From an uncultured Paenibacillaceae bacterium (lineage in GTDB: Bacteria > Bacillota > Bacilli > Paenibacillales > K13): a DNA stretch of 64,000 nt. Under the pieces are notes generated by a model, which worked only from the letters and a program-made list of their open reading frames with translations, was not told the DNA's origin and ran no database searches. Within the stretch, counting starts at the first letter, position 1; every line of letters starts with the position of its first letter. Of the stretch, positions 47,223 through 57,599 are shown piece by piece. The stretch spans positions 744,001-808,000 of the forward strand of contig CAJXLT010000001.1 of assembly GCA_913056365.1 (NCBI GenBank), in the 5' to 3' direction. The position numbers and the translations under genes were made by a program.

Positions 47223-48062
47223 ATGGAATTTACGAAGATGCATGGCCTTGGTAATGATTTTATCGTACTGTTCGGATATGAGGAGCTTCCGGAAGGAGTA
47301 GCTGAGCTGGCGGTGCGTGTATGCGACCGGCACTTCGGAATAGGCGCGGATGGACTCGTCTATATTCTGCCTTCGGACGAGGCGGATTATCAGATGCGGA
47401 TTATCAATTCAGACGGCACGGAGCCGGAGCAATGCGGGAATGCGATTCGGTGTGTTGCCAAATATGTGTATGACCATGGTCTCGTCGGAGACCGTACATC
47501 GCTTCAGATCGCCACGCTTGGCGGAGGTGTTCAAACCGTGAGCTTGCAAGCGAATGCGGGTAAAGCTGATGCAGTACGGGTCGATATGGGGGAGCCGATC
47601 CTGAGGGGCTTGGATATTCCGACAGCTCTGGATCAAGAGCGTGTGCAGCAGGTGCCTATCGAGGTGGACGGCACAACATTCCATATAACCGCTGTTTCCA
47701 TGGGGAATCCCCATTGTGTCATTATGGTAGAGGATGCAAGCAACTTCGACTTGCACACATGGGGGCCGAAGCTGGAGACACATCCGATGTTCCCGAGAAG
47801 GACGAATGTCGAGTTCGTTACAGTGCGTAACAGGCAGTCTATTGACATGCGGGTATGGGAACGCGGAGCAGGTCAGACGCTCGCTTGCGGCACAGGCGCT
47901 TGCGCTACTGTTGTAGCTGCTGTGCTGAACGGGTCATGTGATCGGAAGGCAATCGTATCGCTTGCAGGCGGGGAGCTTCTGATAGAATGGGATGAAGCAA
48001 GCAATCGTGTATATATGACAGGCGCAGCTGAAGAAGTGTACACGGGGAAGCTTGCGCAATAG
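47223..48062 (+). CDS. dapF: Diaminopimelate epimerase DapF
   Basis: A 279-residue enzyme converting LL- to meso-diaminopimelate for lysine and peptidoglycan synthesis. The ATG at 47223 (MEFTKMHGLGNDF) has AGGAG eight bases upstream; an in-frame GTG three codons earlier is a weaker choice. The two catalytic Cys occur in CGNAIRC and LACGTGACA, and the substrate-binding GADG and MGNPHCV are present. Full length. Followed 85 bases later by the homocysteine methyltransferase gene. Confidence 0.97.
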   Translation: MEFTKMHGLGNDFIVLFGYEELPEGVAELAVRVCDRHFGIGADGLVYILPSDEADYQMRIINSDGTEPEQCGNAIRCVAKYVYDHGLVGDRTSLQIATLGGGVQTVSLQANAGKADAVRVDMGEPILRGLDIPTALDQERVQQVPIEVDGTTFHITAVSMGNPHCVIMVEDASNFDLHTWGPKLETHPMFPRRTNVEFVTVRNRQSIDMRVWERGAGQTLACGTGACATVVAAVLNGSCDRKAIVSLAGGELLIEWDEASNRVYMTGAAEEVYTGKLAQ

Positions 48063-48147
48063 TTGGCTAACAGTATGATCGCGGCTATTCTGATAAGAGA
48101 GAGATATGATATAGTGATGAGGACGAATAGGAATAGGTGGGAGTGTA

Positions 48148-50097
48148 ATGAAGAAACCCGATTTGCGTGACAAGCTCGCAAGCGGCATACTTATTGGCGA
48201 TGGAGCGATGGGAACATATTTATACCAACTCGGCTTTCCTGTAGGCATTTCCTATGAGGAGATGAATTTGACAAGGCCGGAAGTCATTGCGGATGTCCAT
48301 CGCAGCTATTATGAAGCAGGCGCGAGATTCATAGAGACGAATACGTTCACCGCTACAAGGGAGAGATTGGCGAAGTTCGGTCTGGAACAGGAGACAGAGG
48401 CTATTAACCGCAAGGCAGTTCGCATAGCAAGAGATGCGGTTGGCGCGGATGCGTATGTTGCCGGAACGGTTGGCTCGATACGTGCAGGACGCCGCAAAAA
48501 TGTTCGACAGCATACAGTAAAACAAGACTTCGATCAGCAAATCACGATATTGCTTGAAGAAGGTGTCGATGCGCTAATATTGGAAACTTTTTTCGATCTT
48601 GAGGAAATTATGATGGCCTTGCGCATTGCCCGCGCCAAGAGCGATCTTCCGATTATATGCCAGCTTGCGGCTGAGGATGTAGGACGTACGACAGACGGCT
48701 ATACGTTGGCGCATTCGTTCTCCAGCTTAGCGGCTGAAGGCGCGGATGTAGTCGGATTCAATTGCCGCAGCGGACCGAACGGCATGCTTCGCAATTTGGA
48801 ACGGTTCCGGGCGGAAATACAGCTCAAAATTGCGGCTGATTCTAGCACAACTGACAATGCAGCTGCGACACTTCCGATATCGGTATTCCCGAATGCAGGG
48901 ATACCGGACTATGTAGACGGCACCTATACGTATGTGTCCACACCGGAATACTTTGCAGAGTGTGCCCGCCAGTTTGCAGATTCAGGCGCACGCATCATCG
49001 GCGGTTGCTGCGGCACTACGCCAGATCATGTGAGAGCAATGGCTTCGGCATTAACGAACTATGTACCGCGCCAGCCGGCCGCTACTATGGAAGCAGCAGA
49101 TCCGGTTCAAGCCGTCGAGAAGAACCGAGCAGTAGTTGCGGAAGCCAAGGCTTGGTCAATTGAACCGGATGATGCTCCTACTCTCGTAGATACGGTTGCA
49201 GAACGCCATACAGTCATTGTTGAGCTTGATCCACCGCGTGATCTGAGTATCGACAAGTTCATGGAAGGAGCTATGGCGTTACAAGAAGCAGGTGTGGATG
49301 CGATTACGATGGCCGACAATTCGCTCGCCGTCACACGTATGAGCAACTTGGCGCTCGGCTACTTGCTTCGTGACAAGCTCGGCGTGCGGCCGCTCGTTCA
49401 TATCGCATGCCGCGACCGGAACTTGATCGGCACTCAGTCGCATATGATGGGACTGGATGCTCTGGGCATTAACCACGTGCTGGCGGTGACAGGCGATCCG
49501 GCCAAATTCGGCGATCTGCCTGGCTCAAGCTCCGTGTACGATCTTACATCGTTCGAGATTATTCGCATGATCAAGCAATTGAATGATGGCATTGCTTTTT
49601 CCGGCAAGCCGTTGAAGCAGAAAGCAGAATTTGTAGTCGGCGCCGCCTTCAACCCGAATGTGAAGCATCTCGATAAAGCGGTGCAGCGACTTGAACGCAA
49701 GATTGAAGCGGGCGCGGATTACATTATGACACAACCAGTCTATGATGCAGCGCTCATCCGTGACATCCATGAAGCGACGAAGCATCTGAACATTCCGATC
49801 TTCTTGGGTATTGCGCCGTTGGCAAGCGGCGGCAATGCAGAGTATCTGCACAACGAAGTGCCAGGCATTCGGCTTTCCGACGAGGTGCGGGACAGGATGG
49901 CAGGCTTGCGCGGTGAAGAAGGCCGGACAATGGGGGTTGAAATTGCGAAGGAGCTGCTCGATGCAGCGCTCCCGCACTTCAACGGCATCTATCTGATGAC
50001 CCCGTTCATGGCCTATCCGATGACAGCAGAGCTTACCCGATATGTGTGGGAAAAAACAAGACGTTCCAACTTCCACTTGTACCCCCTTTCAAAATAA
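48148..50097 (+). CDS. Bifunctional homocysteine S-methyltransferase / methylenetetrahydrofolate reductase
   Basis: A 649-residue fusion of the YitJ type. N-terminal ~1-300 is a homocysteine methyltransferase barrel with GDGAMGTYLYQLG and the zinc-binding Cys in GFNCRSGP and IGGCCGTTP. C-terminal ~340-649 is an MTHFR barrel with VELDPPRDLSIDKF, NLIGTQSHMMGL and QPVYDAALI, expected to bind FAD. Together they make methyl-tetrahydrofolate and methionine. GGTGGGAG precedes the ATG. No SAM riboswitch fits in the 85-base upstream gap, unlike B. subtilis yitJ. Confidence 0.96.
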   Translation: MKKPDLRDKLASGILIGDGAMGTYLYQLGFPVGISYEEMNLTRPEVIADVHRSYYEAGARFIETNTFTATRERLAKFGLEQETEAINRKAVRIARDAVGADAYVAGTVGSIRAGRRKNVRQHTVKQDFDQQITILLEEGVDALILETFFDLEEIMMALRIARAKSDLPIICQLAAEDVGRTTDGYTLAHSFSSLAAEGADVVGFNCRSGPNGMLRNLERFRAEIQLKIAADSSTTDNAAATLPISVFPNAGIPDYVDGTYTYVSTPEYFAECARQFADSGARIIGGCCGTTPDHVRAMASALTNYVPRQPAATMEAADPVQAVEKNRAVVAEAKAWSIEPDDAPTLVDTVAERHTVIVELDPPRDLSIDKFMEGAMALQEAGVDAITMADNSLAVTRMSNLALGYLLRDKLGVRPLVHIACRDRNLIGTQSHMMGLDALGINHVLAVTGDPAKFGDLPGSSSVYDLTSFEIIRMIKQLNDGIAFSGKPLKQKAEFVVGAAFNPNVKHLDKAVQRLERKIEAGADYIMTQPVYDAALIRDIHEATKHLNIPIFLGIAPLASGGNAEYLHNEVPGIRLSDEVRDRMAGLRGEEGRTMGVEIAKELLDAALPHFNGIYLMTPFMAYPMTAELTRYVWEKTRRSNFHLYPLSK

Positions 50098-50111
50098 ACT
50101 AAAATAGGGTA

Positions 50112-51011
50112 ATGGATGTGAAGCCGATGATAGTAAGTATGACAGGATTCGGTCAAGCAGAGCGGACCATTGACGGATATATGGTGCGCGCAGAAGCGCG
50201 CTCGGTTAATCATCGTTACTTGGAAGCCGCCGTGAAGCTGCCGCGCAATATGGCACGATTCGAGGATGTGTTGAAGCGTATCGTACAGGGCAGGTTGAAG
50301 CGCGGCAGAGTAGAGCTGTTCGTTGCGCTGGAACGACAAGAAGAGGCTGCAGGTGCAATGCGAGTGAATTGGGCTGTTGCTGAAGGCTATTGGACCGCAT
50401 CCAAGGCAATAGCTGATCGATATGGCATACCCAATACGATGCAAGTAGCCGATTTGTTGCAGATTGACGGTGTATTGGTGCATGAACAATTACCAGCAGC
50501 TGACGATGACATGCTCGCAGAAGCGCTCCAGGCATGTGCTACCGAAGCTTTGGATGGCTTGCTGGAGATGCGGCGGCGTGAAGGCAGTCATTTGCAAGCA
50601 GATTTGCTAACTAGACTCGAAGAAGTCGAAAGACGGAGGAACCATATAGTCACAATATGCCGCGATGCCGTAGAAGAGAACAAACGCAAGCTGCGGCAGC
50701 GGATCAGTGAGCTGCTCGATGACCCTGGCACGCTGGACGAGCAGCGCTTACATACGGAAGTGGCTGTCATGGCAGAGCGTATGGATGTGCAGGAGGAGTT
50801 GACTCGTCTTGCCAGTCACTTCAAGCAATTTCGCACTATGCTGGGTCAGACAGAACCAGTAGGACGTAAGCTGGATTTTTTGGTACAGGAGATGAACCGC
50901 GAAGCGAATACGATTGGTTCGAAAGCGAACCATGCGGGCATAACTGCTTCTATCGTAGATTTGAAGGCAGAGCTTGAAAAAATCCGTGAACAAGTGCAAA
51001 ATATTCAATAA
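50112..51011 (+). CDS. yloC: YicC/YloC family endoribonuclease
   Basis: A 299-residue protein with [30 protein letters not shown] at the N-terminus and [36 protein letters not shown] at the C-terminus, both YicC signatures. Its E. coli relative is reported as an endoribonuclease. The start is uncertain: 50112 has only a weak AGGG-type site, and an internal ATG at 50127 would also give a family-like MIVSMTGFG. Co-transcribed with remA, gmk and rpoZ, in the same order as B. subtilis yloC-remA-gmk-rpoZ. Confidence 0.93.
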   Translation: MDVKPMIVSMTGFGQAERTIDGYMVRAEARSVNHRYLEAAVKLPRNMARFEDVLKRIVQGRLKRGRVELFVALERQEEAAGAMRVNWAVAEGYWTASKAIADRYGIPNTMQVADLLQIDGVLVHEQLPAADDDMLAEALQACATEALDGLLEMRRREGSHLQADLLTRLEEVERRRNHIVTICRDAVEENKRKLRQRISELLDDPGTLDEQRLHTEVAVMAERMDVQEELTRLASHFKQFRTMLGQTEPVGRKLDFLVQEMNREANTIGSKANHAGITASIVDLKAELEKIREQVQNIQ

Positions 51012-51028
51012 TGCATGGGGGAAATGAG

Positions 51029-51289
51029 ATGAATATTAAATTAATCAATATCGGCTTTGGCAATATCGTATCGGCCAATCGAATCATTTCCATTGTCAGT
51101 CCGGAATCCGCCCCGATCAAACGGATTATTCAAGAAGCGCGGGACCGCCATATGCTGATCGATGCTACATACGGCCGTCGCACACGTGCGGTTATTATTA
51201 CGGACAGCGATCATGTTATCTTGTCAGCCGTTCAGCCAGAGACGGTTGCGCACCGCTTGTCCACTAAGGAAGACGATCACGACGAATAA
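51029..51289 (+). CDS. remA: Extracellular matrix regulator RemA (DUF370)
   Basis: An 86-residue DNA-binding protein. The ATG at 51029 has GGGGGAAATGAG upstream; the frame opens earlier at 51011 without reason. The [21 protein letters not shown] and [30 protein letters not shown] blocks are those of DUF370/RemA. In B. subtilis RemA activates biofilm matrix and osmoprotectant genes as a large oligomer. Its place beside gmk is conserved in Bacillota. Confidence 0.95.
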   Translation: MNIKLINIGFGNIVSANRIISIVSPESAPIKRIIQEARDRHMLIDATYGRRTRAVIITDSDHVILSAVQPETVAHRLSTKEDDHDE

Positions 51290-51303
51290 TGAAGGAGTTA
51301 CGG

Positions 51304-51915
51304 ATGGAAAAGGGATTGCTGATTGTATTGTCCGGTCCGTCAGGTGTTGGCAAAGGGACCGTTTGCTCTGCGCTTCGTAAGAAAACGACAGATCTGACTT
51401 ATTCGATCTCTGTTACGACACGCAAGCCGCGTATGGGAGAAGCAGAGGGAGTCAATTATTTCTTTCGCAGTCGAGAGCAGTTCGAGGAGATGATTCACCA
51501 GGGGGAATTGCTGGAATATGCCGAGTATGTTGGCAACTATTACGGCACACCAGCAAGCTTCGTTCAGCAGTCGCTTGAAGCAGGCAAGGATGTTTTACTT
51601 GAGATAGAAGTGCAAGGCGCGCTGAAGGTGAAGGAACGGTTCCCTGACGGTATTTTCGTATTCCTCACTCCGCCGTCTATTTCTGAGCTGCGTAGCCGCA
51701 TTGTCGGCAGAGGCACAGAAACGAAGGACACGATTGCCAAGCGGATGGACACAGCAGTTGAGGAATTGGCGCTAATTAAGCATTACGACTACGCTGTTGA
51801 GAATGATCAGATCGATGCCGCTTGTGCGCGTATTATGTCGATCATTACAGCAGAACACTGCCGCAAGGAAAGAGTTATGCCCTATTTGACTAAATGGATA
51901 GAAGAGGTGAGATGA
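51304..51915 (+). CDS. gmk: Guanylate kinase Gmk
   Basis: A 203-residue kinase that phosphorylates GMP to GDP. The ATG at 51304 has AAGGAG just upstream; the frame opens earlier at 51289. P-loop [13 protein letters not shown]-binding [29 protein letters not shown] and [10 protein letters not shown] are all standard. It also limits (p)ppGpp-sensitive GTP supply in Bacillota. Starts 14 bases after remA; rpoZ follows directly after the stop. Confidence 0.97.
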   Translation: MEKGLLIVLSGPSGVGKGTVCSALRKKTTDLTYSISVTTRKPRMGEAEGVNYFFRSREQFEEMIHQGELLEYAEYVGNYYGTPASFVQQSLEAGKDVLLEIEVQGALKVKERFPDGIFVFLTPPSISELRSRIVGRGTETKDTIAKRMDTAVEELALIKHYDYAVENDQIDAACARIMSIITAEHCRKERVMPYLTKWIEEVR

Positions 51916-52131
51916 ATGTTATATCCGTCTATTGATGAAATGCTGGAGAAGGTTGACAGCAAGTATTCGCTAGTTGTAGCAGCGGCGAAGCGCGCAAGAA
52001 AGCTTCGCGATGGTTCACGAAGCGTATTGGAACAACCTCATTCGAACAAATATGTCGGTATTGCGCTTGAAGAACTTTACCATGACATTATTCTGTTCGA
52101 GAGCAATCCAAACATGGATATGGAAGACTAA
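51916..52131 (+). CDS. rpoZ: RNA polymerase omega subunit RpoZ
   Basis: A 71-residue subunit with PSIDEMLEKVDSKYSLVVAAAKRAR, the conserved beta-prime-binding segment, and KYVGIALEELYHDII. Good GAGGTGA ribosome binding site inside the gmk end. Last gene before a strong terminator. Confidence 0.96.
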   Translation: MLYPSIDEMLEKVDSKYSLVVAAAKRARKLRDGSRSVLEQPHSNKYVGIALEELYHDIILFESNPNMDMED

Positions 52132-52193
52132 TTTCAATGACCACTCCTGCCGTCTTATCTACAGCGGTATTGGTTTGGCTATCGAGGAACGAT

Positions 52194-52222
52194 CAACAAC
52201 CGTCTGCGGTTGTTGTTTTTTT
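52194..52222 (+). terminator. Strong terminator between rpoZ and coaBC
   Basis: CAACAACCG (52194-52202) pairs with CGGTTGTTG (52207-52215) over a TCTG loop, followed by seven Ts. It breaks what otherwise looks like one long operon, so coaBC and its followers may need their own promoter, which I could not place. Confidence 0.9.
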
Positions 52223-52289
52223 CTAAACAGGCTGGAAAGCGTGTGCAAGTCGGTGCGATGAGCAACAGGTCAGGAACGGGGGGCATACG

Positions 52290-53558
52290 ATGCTGAATGG
52301 CAAAACAATCGTACTAGGTGTGACTGGGGGAATCGCTTGTTATAAATCACTGACGTTAGCAAGCAGATTGACGCAAGCAGGTGCTAAGGTGCGTGTAATG
52401 ATGACAGAAGGGGCAGCGCAATTCGTTACGCCGCTCAGCTTCCAGACCATTACTCGTCAGCCGGTTGCGACGGATACATTCGATGAGATGGACCCTTCGG
52501 TTGTCCAGCATATTGACTTGGCGGACAGTGCGGATCTAGTCGTCATTGCACCGGCTACAGCGAACATCATAGCCAAGCTTGCACATGGTCTGTCAGATGA
52601 GATCGTCAGCACGACCTTGCTGGCAGCGACTAGTCCTGTCTGGATCGCGCCTGCGATGAACGTACATATGTATGCCCATCCTGCAGTGCAACAGAACATG
52701 AACACACTTGAACGACGTGGCGTTCACTTCATCGATCCAGATAGCGGATCGCTTGCTTGCGGCTATACGGGTAAAGGAAGGATGGCGGAGCCAGAGCATA
52801 TATTCGACCGAATTGCCGCGTATTTTGCCAATGTCTCTCAAGCGGCTGACGTATCGGATCAACCGCTGGCAGGCAAGCGGATTCTCGTCACAGGCGGTGG
52901 AACGAGGGAACGTATTGATCCGGTTCGGTATATCGGCAACGATTCGTCCGGTAAGATGGGAGCAGCAATCGCCGCTGCGGCGATTGAGCTTGGTGCTGCT
53001 GCGGTTACTTTCATCGCAGCGAATACGACGGTGGCGACACCCGCTGACGTGCAACGGATAGATGTAGAATCTACTGCGGAGATGCTGGCTGCGGTCATGG
53101 AGCGGCTGCCTTCCAGCGATATCGTTGTCAAAGCTGCAGCAGTTGCGGATTATCGGCCGAAGCAAGTTTCGAGTATAAAGCTTAAGAAACAAGCAGAAGA
53201 CTTGACGATCGAGCTTGAACGGACTCCAGACATCTTACATATGATCGGACATAGTGACTATAACGGCTATGTGATTGGGTTTGCTGCTGAGACAGGTGAA
53301 CCTGCGAAGTATGCTATGGATAAGCTGAGTCGGAAGAAGTGTGATCTCATTGCTGCGAACAATGTGCTGCTCGATGGAGCGGGCTTCGGATCAGACAGCA
53401 ATGTGCTTGAGATCTATGGTGCGGAAGGTCTTGTTGCGTCATTGCCTACAATGAGCAAGAAGCAAGCTGCGGCGAAGCTGCTTAGCATTGCAGCAGAGCG
53501 ATTGGCAAGCCGGCGTGCAGGCAAGGACAGCGAGGCGTCAGAGGAGCCTGACGCATGA
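52290..53558 (+). CDS. coaBC: Bifunctional phosphopantothenoylcysteine decarboxylase/synthetase CoaBC
   Basis: A 422-residue coenzyme A biosynthesis enzyme. The N-terminal flavoprotein decarboxylase (~1-185) has VTGGIACYKSL, the catalytic-His segment SVVQHIDLAD, PAMNVHMYAHP and the substrate-binding CGYTGKGRMAEP. The C-terminal synthetase (~200-400) has VTGGGTRERIDPVRYIGNDSSGKMG and VVKAAAVADYRP, using CTP to couple cysteine. Full length. The TGA overlaps the priA ATG. Confidence 0.97.
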   Translation: MLNGKTIVLGVTGGIACYKSLTLASRLTQAGAKVRVMMTEGAAQFVTPLSFQTITRQPVATDTFDEMDPSVVQHIDLADSADLVVIAPATANIIAKLAHGLSDEIVSTTLLAATSPVWIAPAMNVHMYAHPAVQQNMNTLERRGVHFIDPDSGSLACGYTGKGRMAEPEHIFDRIAAYFANVSQAADVSDQPLAGKRILVTGGGTRERIDPVRYIGNDSSGKMGAAIAAAAIELGAAAVTFIAANTTVATPADVQRIDVESTAEMLAAVMERLPSSDIVVKAAAVADYRPKQVSSIKLKKQAEDLTIELERTPDILHMIGHSDYNGYVIGFAAETGEPAKYAMDKLSRKKCDLIAANNVLLDGAGFGSDSNVLEIYGAEGLVASLPTMSKKQAAAKLLSIAAERLASRRAGKDSEASEEPDA

Positions 53559-56083
53559 TTGCCAAAGTAATCGTAGATGTGCCGGTGAAGCAGACAGATC
53601 GTCCGTTCGACTATGCCATTCCCGCACACTTAGCAGATTGGGTTGCCGTCGGCAGTCGTGTAGCTGTTCCGTTCGGCAATCGCTTGCTGCAAGGCTTCGT
53701 CATCGCTATCGCTGCAAGCAGCGACATGGAGCCGGCAAAGCTCAAGCAGATGGAACAAGTGCTGGACCCTGAGCCCCCATTGACAGATGAGCTTGTGAAG
53801 CTTGGTATCTGGATGGGGCGTGAATACGTGTGCCCGTCCTTGTTAGCTTTGCAATCTATGCTTCCTGGAGCTTTGAAGGCGAAGTACCAACGTGTAGCCG
53901 TGCTGCCGGACGAGCTGGCGGATGAAGCGAAGACTCATATGCAGCAGCAAGAGCCTGGTCTGTACGAGTATCTTGCCCGAGCCGGTCATTGTGAAATTGT
54001 GAAGCTGATTGAGCAATTCCCTGCCTCTTCCTCCGTCTTGAAGCACTGGATGAGAGAAGGCTGGTTAGAAGAACAGCAAACCGTGTCTGACCGGCTTCGC
54101 AGGAAGAAGCAGCTTGCCATCTATCCGGCTGAGTCGCAGCCACCGTCTGACCGGCTTGCGCAATTAGCGAAGCGAGCGCCGAGACAGCTGGAAGTGTTCA
54201 ACTATGTGCAAGCGCATGAGGGACCGATTCTGCTTAGTGAGCTTGTGTCTGCGCTCGGTGTGTCTGCGACAACGGTGAAGAGCTTAGCGGAGAAAGGTCT
54301 GCTGGAGCTTAGAGCTGAGGAGCTGTGGCGAGATCCCTATGCCGGCCGTCAATTTCAAGCGAGCCAATCATTGCAGCTGACGAACGAACAGCAGACGGCA
54401 TACGAAGCGATTCGACATGCTGTTCGTTCGGGTGAGCCACATCGGTTCTTGCTGCACGGTGTAACAGGCAGCGGCAAGACAGAAATTTACTTGCAGACGA
54501 TCGAGGATTGCTTGGACACGGGGAAGGAAGCGATCGTGCTAGTACCGGAAATTTCGCTTACACCGCAAATGGTCGAGCGGTTCAAGAGCCGCTTCGGCGA
54601 CCGGGTAGCTGTGCTGCACAGCCGTCTGTCGCAAGGAGAACGGTATGATGAATGGCGGAAGATTCGATACGGTACCGCCGAAGTAGCTGTAGGCGCACGT
54701 TCTGCTGTGTTCGCACCATTCACGAGACTCGGCTTGATCGTCATTGACGAAGAGCATGAATCGTCCTACAAGCAGGAGGAGAGCCCCAAGTACCATGCAC
54801 GGGATGTAGCGGTGCAACGAGCGATGAAGAACGGTGCGGTAGTCGTGCTCGGTTCAGCTACGCCGTCCATCGAGTCGTATGCGGCCGCGTTGCAGCATGA
54901 GCAGAGGGAAGCGGCCGCAGTCGAGAACGGCAAGCAGGAGGCTCGTGTTAACGTACCAGACGCAATGCCGCCGTTACGCTTGCTATCATTGAAGAGCAGA
55001 GTGATGAATCGCCCGCTTCCGCTAGTGCATGTCGTCGATATGCGTGAGGAGCTGCGAGACGGCAATCGCATGATGTTCAGCCGCCAGCTCTATGAAGGGA
55101 TTGCAAGTCGCCTAGAGCGGAAGGAGCAGATGGTGCTGCTGCTGAACCGGCGCGGCTTCTCAACGTTCGTCATGTGCCGCACATGCGGTTATGTGGTGCA
55201 GTGTCCGCACTGTGACATCTCGCTCACTTACCATCGGCGAGCGGCGAATATTCGGTGCCATTATTGCGGATATACGGAGAAGGAACCCGGCGAATGTCCG
55301 AGCTGCCAGAGCCGTCATATCCGCTTCTTCGGTACAGGGACGCAGAAAGTGGAGGAGGAGCTGTATAAGCATTTTCCCGGCATTCGGGTCATACGTATGG
55401 ATGTGGATACGACGAGTGAGAAGGGCAGTCATGAGAAATGGCTGAACCTGTTTCGCGACAAGGAAGCAGACGTTCTGCTCGGTACACAGATGGTTGCCAA
55501 GGGGCTGGACTTCCCCGATGTGACACTTGTAGGCGTCATAGCCGCTGACACGGTTCTGAACTTGCCAGATTTCCGATCCGCGGAGAAAACCTTCCAACTA
55601 TTAACACAGGTTGCGGGCAGGGCAGGTAGGCACGAGCTTCCAGGTGAAGTCGTTATCCAAACGTATCATCCGGAGCATTACAGTGTCGCGATGGCTGCAA
55701 GTCATGATTACGTGCAGTTTTTCGCTAGAGAAATGAAGCATCGGCGCAACGGTCACTATCCTCCGTATGCGCGCCTTGCGCTAATCACCTTCTCACACCC
55801 TGACATAGCGGTGCTGTTGCAGACAGGGGAACGGATTATTCATGCGTTGGCAGAGCAAGGGGTTAGTGCTGTTCGATCCTCAGGCAGAGTGGAAGTGTTC
55901 GGACCTGTGGCATCGCCCATTCCGCGTATCAAAGATAGATATCGCTTCCAATGCATGTTAAAATATCGGCATGAACCAACGATTCCTGAGAAAATTAGAG
56001 CAGCGGCTGACAGCTTGGACGATTGGCTGAAGAAAAATCAGGTACAGCTATCAACGGATATGAATCCGCAGGTTATGCTGTAG
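53555..56083 (+). CDS. priA: Primosomal replication protein N' (PriA helicase)
   Basis: An 842-residue 3'-5' DNA helicase that restarts stalled forks. The N-terminal 3'-DNA-end-binding domain has VPVKQTDRPFDYAIP. Helicase motif I is GVTGSGKTEIYL, II is DEEHESSYKQ (DEEH), and III is VLGSATPSIES. A zinc-binding insert with Cys pairs CRTCGYVVQCPHC and CHYCGYTEKEPGECPSC follows, then motif V GTQMVAKGLDFP and VI QVAGRAGR. Full length. ATG overlaps the coaBC stop. Confidence 0.97.
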   Translation: MIAKVIVDVPVKQTDRPFDYAIPAHLADWVAVGSRVAVPFGNRLLQGFVIAIAASSDMEPAKLKQMEQVLDPEPPLTDELVKLGIWMGREYVCPSLLALQSMLPGALKAKYQRVAVLPDELADEAKTHMQQQEPGLYEYLARAGHCEIVKLIEQFPASSSVLKHWMREGWLEEQQTVSDRLRRKKQLAIYPAESQPPSDRLAQLAKRAPRQLEVFNYVQAHEGPILLSELVSALGVSATTVKSLAEKGLLELRAEELWRDPYAGRQFQASQSLQLTNEQQTAYEAIRHAVRSGEPHRFLLHGVTGSGKTEIYLQTIEDCLDTGKEAIVLVPEISLTPQMVERFKSRFGDRVAVLHSRLSQGERYDEWRKIRYGTAEVAVGARSAVFAPFTRLGLIVIDEEHESSYKQEESPKYHARDVAVQRAMKNGAVVVLGSATPSIESYAAALQHEQREAAAVENGKQEARVNVPDAMPPLRLLSLKSRVMNRPLPLVHVVDMREELRDGNRMMFSRQLYEGIASRLERKEQMVLLLNRRGFSTFVMCRTCGYVVQCPHCDISLTYHRRAANIRCHYCGYTEKEPGECPSCQSRHIRFFGTGTQKVEEELYKHFPGIRVIRMDVDTTSEKGSHEKWLNLFRDKEADVLLGTQMVAKGLDFPDVTLVGVIAADTVLNLPDFRSAEKTFQLLTQVAGRAGRHELPGEVVIQTYHPEHYSVAMAASHDYVQFFAREMKHRRNGHYPPYARLALITFSHPDIAVLLQTGERIIHALAEQGVSAVRSSGRVEVFGPVASPIPRIKDRYRFQCMLKYRHEPTIPEKIRAAADSLDDWLKKNQVQLSTDMNPQVML

Positions 56084-56158
56084 CGTGATCCAACTGCCTA
56101 ACCGACATCATCGGACGTTCGACTATATATGGATAATTAGATAAGGAAGGTGGTACCA

Positions 56159-56644
56159 TTGGCCATCAAAATCATTGTGAAGGAACCGGACCCGATCTTA
56201 CGCGAGACGAGCAGACCTGTTCCGAAAATTACCCCGAATATACACAAGCTGTTGAATGACATGGCAGAGACGATGTACGAAGCTTCCGGTGTCGGTCTTG
56301 CTGCACCGCAGATCGGCATATTGAAACGGGTGATCGTCATTGATACAGCAGAGGAAGAAAGTGAGTTAATTGAGATGATTAATCCGGAAATCCTCTCGTC
56401 TTCGGGTGAACAGGTTGGTCCAGAAGGCTGTTTGAGCATCCCCGGCGTGAACGGTGATGTCAAGCGCTATGACAAGGTCAAGGTGAAAGGTCTAAATCGT
56501 GACGGGGAAGAGCAGATTATCGAGGCGGAAGGCTTCCTTGCACGAGTATTCCAGCATGAGATTGATCATCTGAACGGCGTGTTGTTCACTGACATCGCCG
56601 TACACATCTATGAACGGGAAGAGCCGAATCATGTCGCAGAATAG
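56159..56644 (+). CDS. def: Peptide deformylase Def
   Basis: A 161-residue metallo-enzyme removing the formyl group from new proteins. The TTG at 56159 is chosen: the product then begins [11 protein letters not shown] (initiator Met-AIK) as in other Def proteins, with GGAAGGTGG six bases upstream. A GTG at 56150 is the alternative. The three motifs are intact: [15 protein letters not shown] and HEIDH. It overlaps fmt, its functional partner, by 14 bases. Confidence 0.95.
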   Translation: MAIKIIVKEPDPILRETSRPVPKITPNIHKLLNDMAETMYEASGVGLAAPQIGILKRVIVIDTAEEESELIEMINPEILSSSGEQVGPEGCLSIPGVNGDVKRYDKVKVKGLNRDGEEQIIEAEGFLARVFQHEIDHLNGVLFTDIAVHIYEREEPNHVAE

Positions 56645-57599
56645 CTGCCGGATTGTCTTCATGGGCACGCCGGATTTCGCTGTTGCATCGCTCGATGTGC
56701 TGCTTGAATCCGGCTATGATGTAGTCGCCGTTGTCAGCCAGCCGGATCGACCGAAGGGCCGCAAGCGCGTACTGACACCGCCGCCGGTGAAGGTTGCTGC
56801 TCAGAAGCACGGGCTGCCGGTCTTGCAGCCGGAGAAGCTGCGCGCACAGGAAGCCGTTGACGCGCTCCGTCAATGGCAGCCTGATCTAATCGTGACCGCT
56901 GCATACGGTCAAATCTTGCCGAAAGCAGTGCTCGACCTTCCGAAGCACGGCTGTATTAATGTCCATGCTTCCTTGCTTCCGAAGTACAGAGGCGGGGCGC
57001 CGATTCATTACGCAGTCATGCATGGCGAGGAGAAGTCCGGCGTAACGATTATGTATATGGCGGAAGGCTTGGATACTGGCGATATCATTAGCAAGGTAGA
57101 AGTGCCGATCATGGTAGATGACACGACAGGCTCCTTGCACGACAAGCTTAGCTCAGCCGGAGCGGCGCTGCTTCAAGAGACGGTTCCACAGCTGCTTGCA
57201 GGAACGGCTGCAAGAGTGCCGCAGGACGATGCGCTTGCCACTTATGCGCCGAACATCTCACGCGATGACGAGCGGATCGACTGGACGAAATCGGCGCAGG
57301 CGATCTTTAATCAAGTGCGCGGGCTTAACCCTTGGCCGGTCGCGTTCACGACCTTGCAAGGAGAAGTATGGAAAATATGGCGTGCAGCAATCGCTGATCC
57401 CGATTCTATGCCCGATGTACATAGGCCGATCGGTTCTGTTGTGTCGGCAGCACAAGACCGCATCATCGTACAGACCGGAACTGGGCAAGTCGCGTTGCTC
57501 GATATACAGCCTCAAGGCAAGCGAGCGATGTCTGTCTCTGATTGGCTGAAAGGCCGTAAGCTGGACGAAGGCGAACAGTTTGGAGAACTTTCAGAATGA
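56631..57599 (+). CDS. fmt: Methionyl-tRNA formyltransferase Fmt
   Basis: A 322-residue enzyme that formylates initiator Met-tRNA. The ATG at 56631 ([17 protein letters not shown]) has GGGAAGAG upstream. N-terminal formyltransferase domain with [21 protein letters not shown] (SLLP), [16 protein letters not shown], and the C-terminal OB-like domain with [12 protein letters not shown]. Full length. Its stop overlaps the rsmB ATG by four bases. Confidence 0.97.
   Translation: MSQNSCRIVFMGTPDFAVASLDVLLESGYDVVAVVSQPDRPKGRKRVLTPPPVKVAAQKHGLPVLQPEKLRAQEAVDALRQWQPDLIVTAAYGQILPKAVLDLPKHGCINVHASLLPKYRGGAPIHYAVMHGEEKSGVTIMYMAEGLDTGDIISKVEVPIMVDDTTGSLHDKLSSAGAALLQETVPQLLAGTAARVPQDDALATYAPNISRDDERIDWTKSAQAIFNQVRGLNPWPVAFTTLQGEVWKIWRAAIADPDSMPDVHRPIGSVVSAAQDRIIVQTGTGQVALLDIQPQGKRAMSVSDWLKGRKLDEGEQFGELSE

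Noticed and set aside
48063-48147. SAM riboswitch before the homocysteine methyltransferase gene
   Set aside because: The gap is only 85 bases, too short, and has no S-box core or terminator.
49525-50076. 183-codon minus-strand frame over the methionine-cycle gene
   Set aside because: Antisense shadow of the MTHFR domain, with no ribosome binding site or recognisable family.
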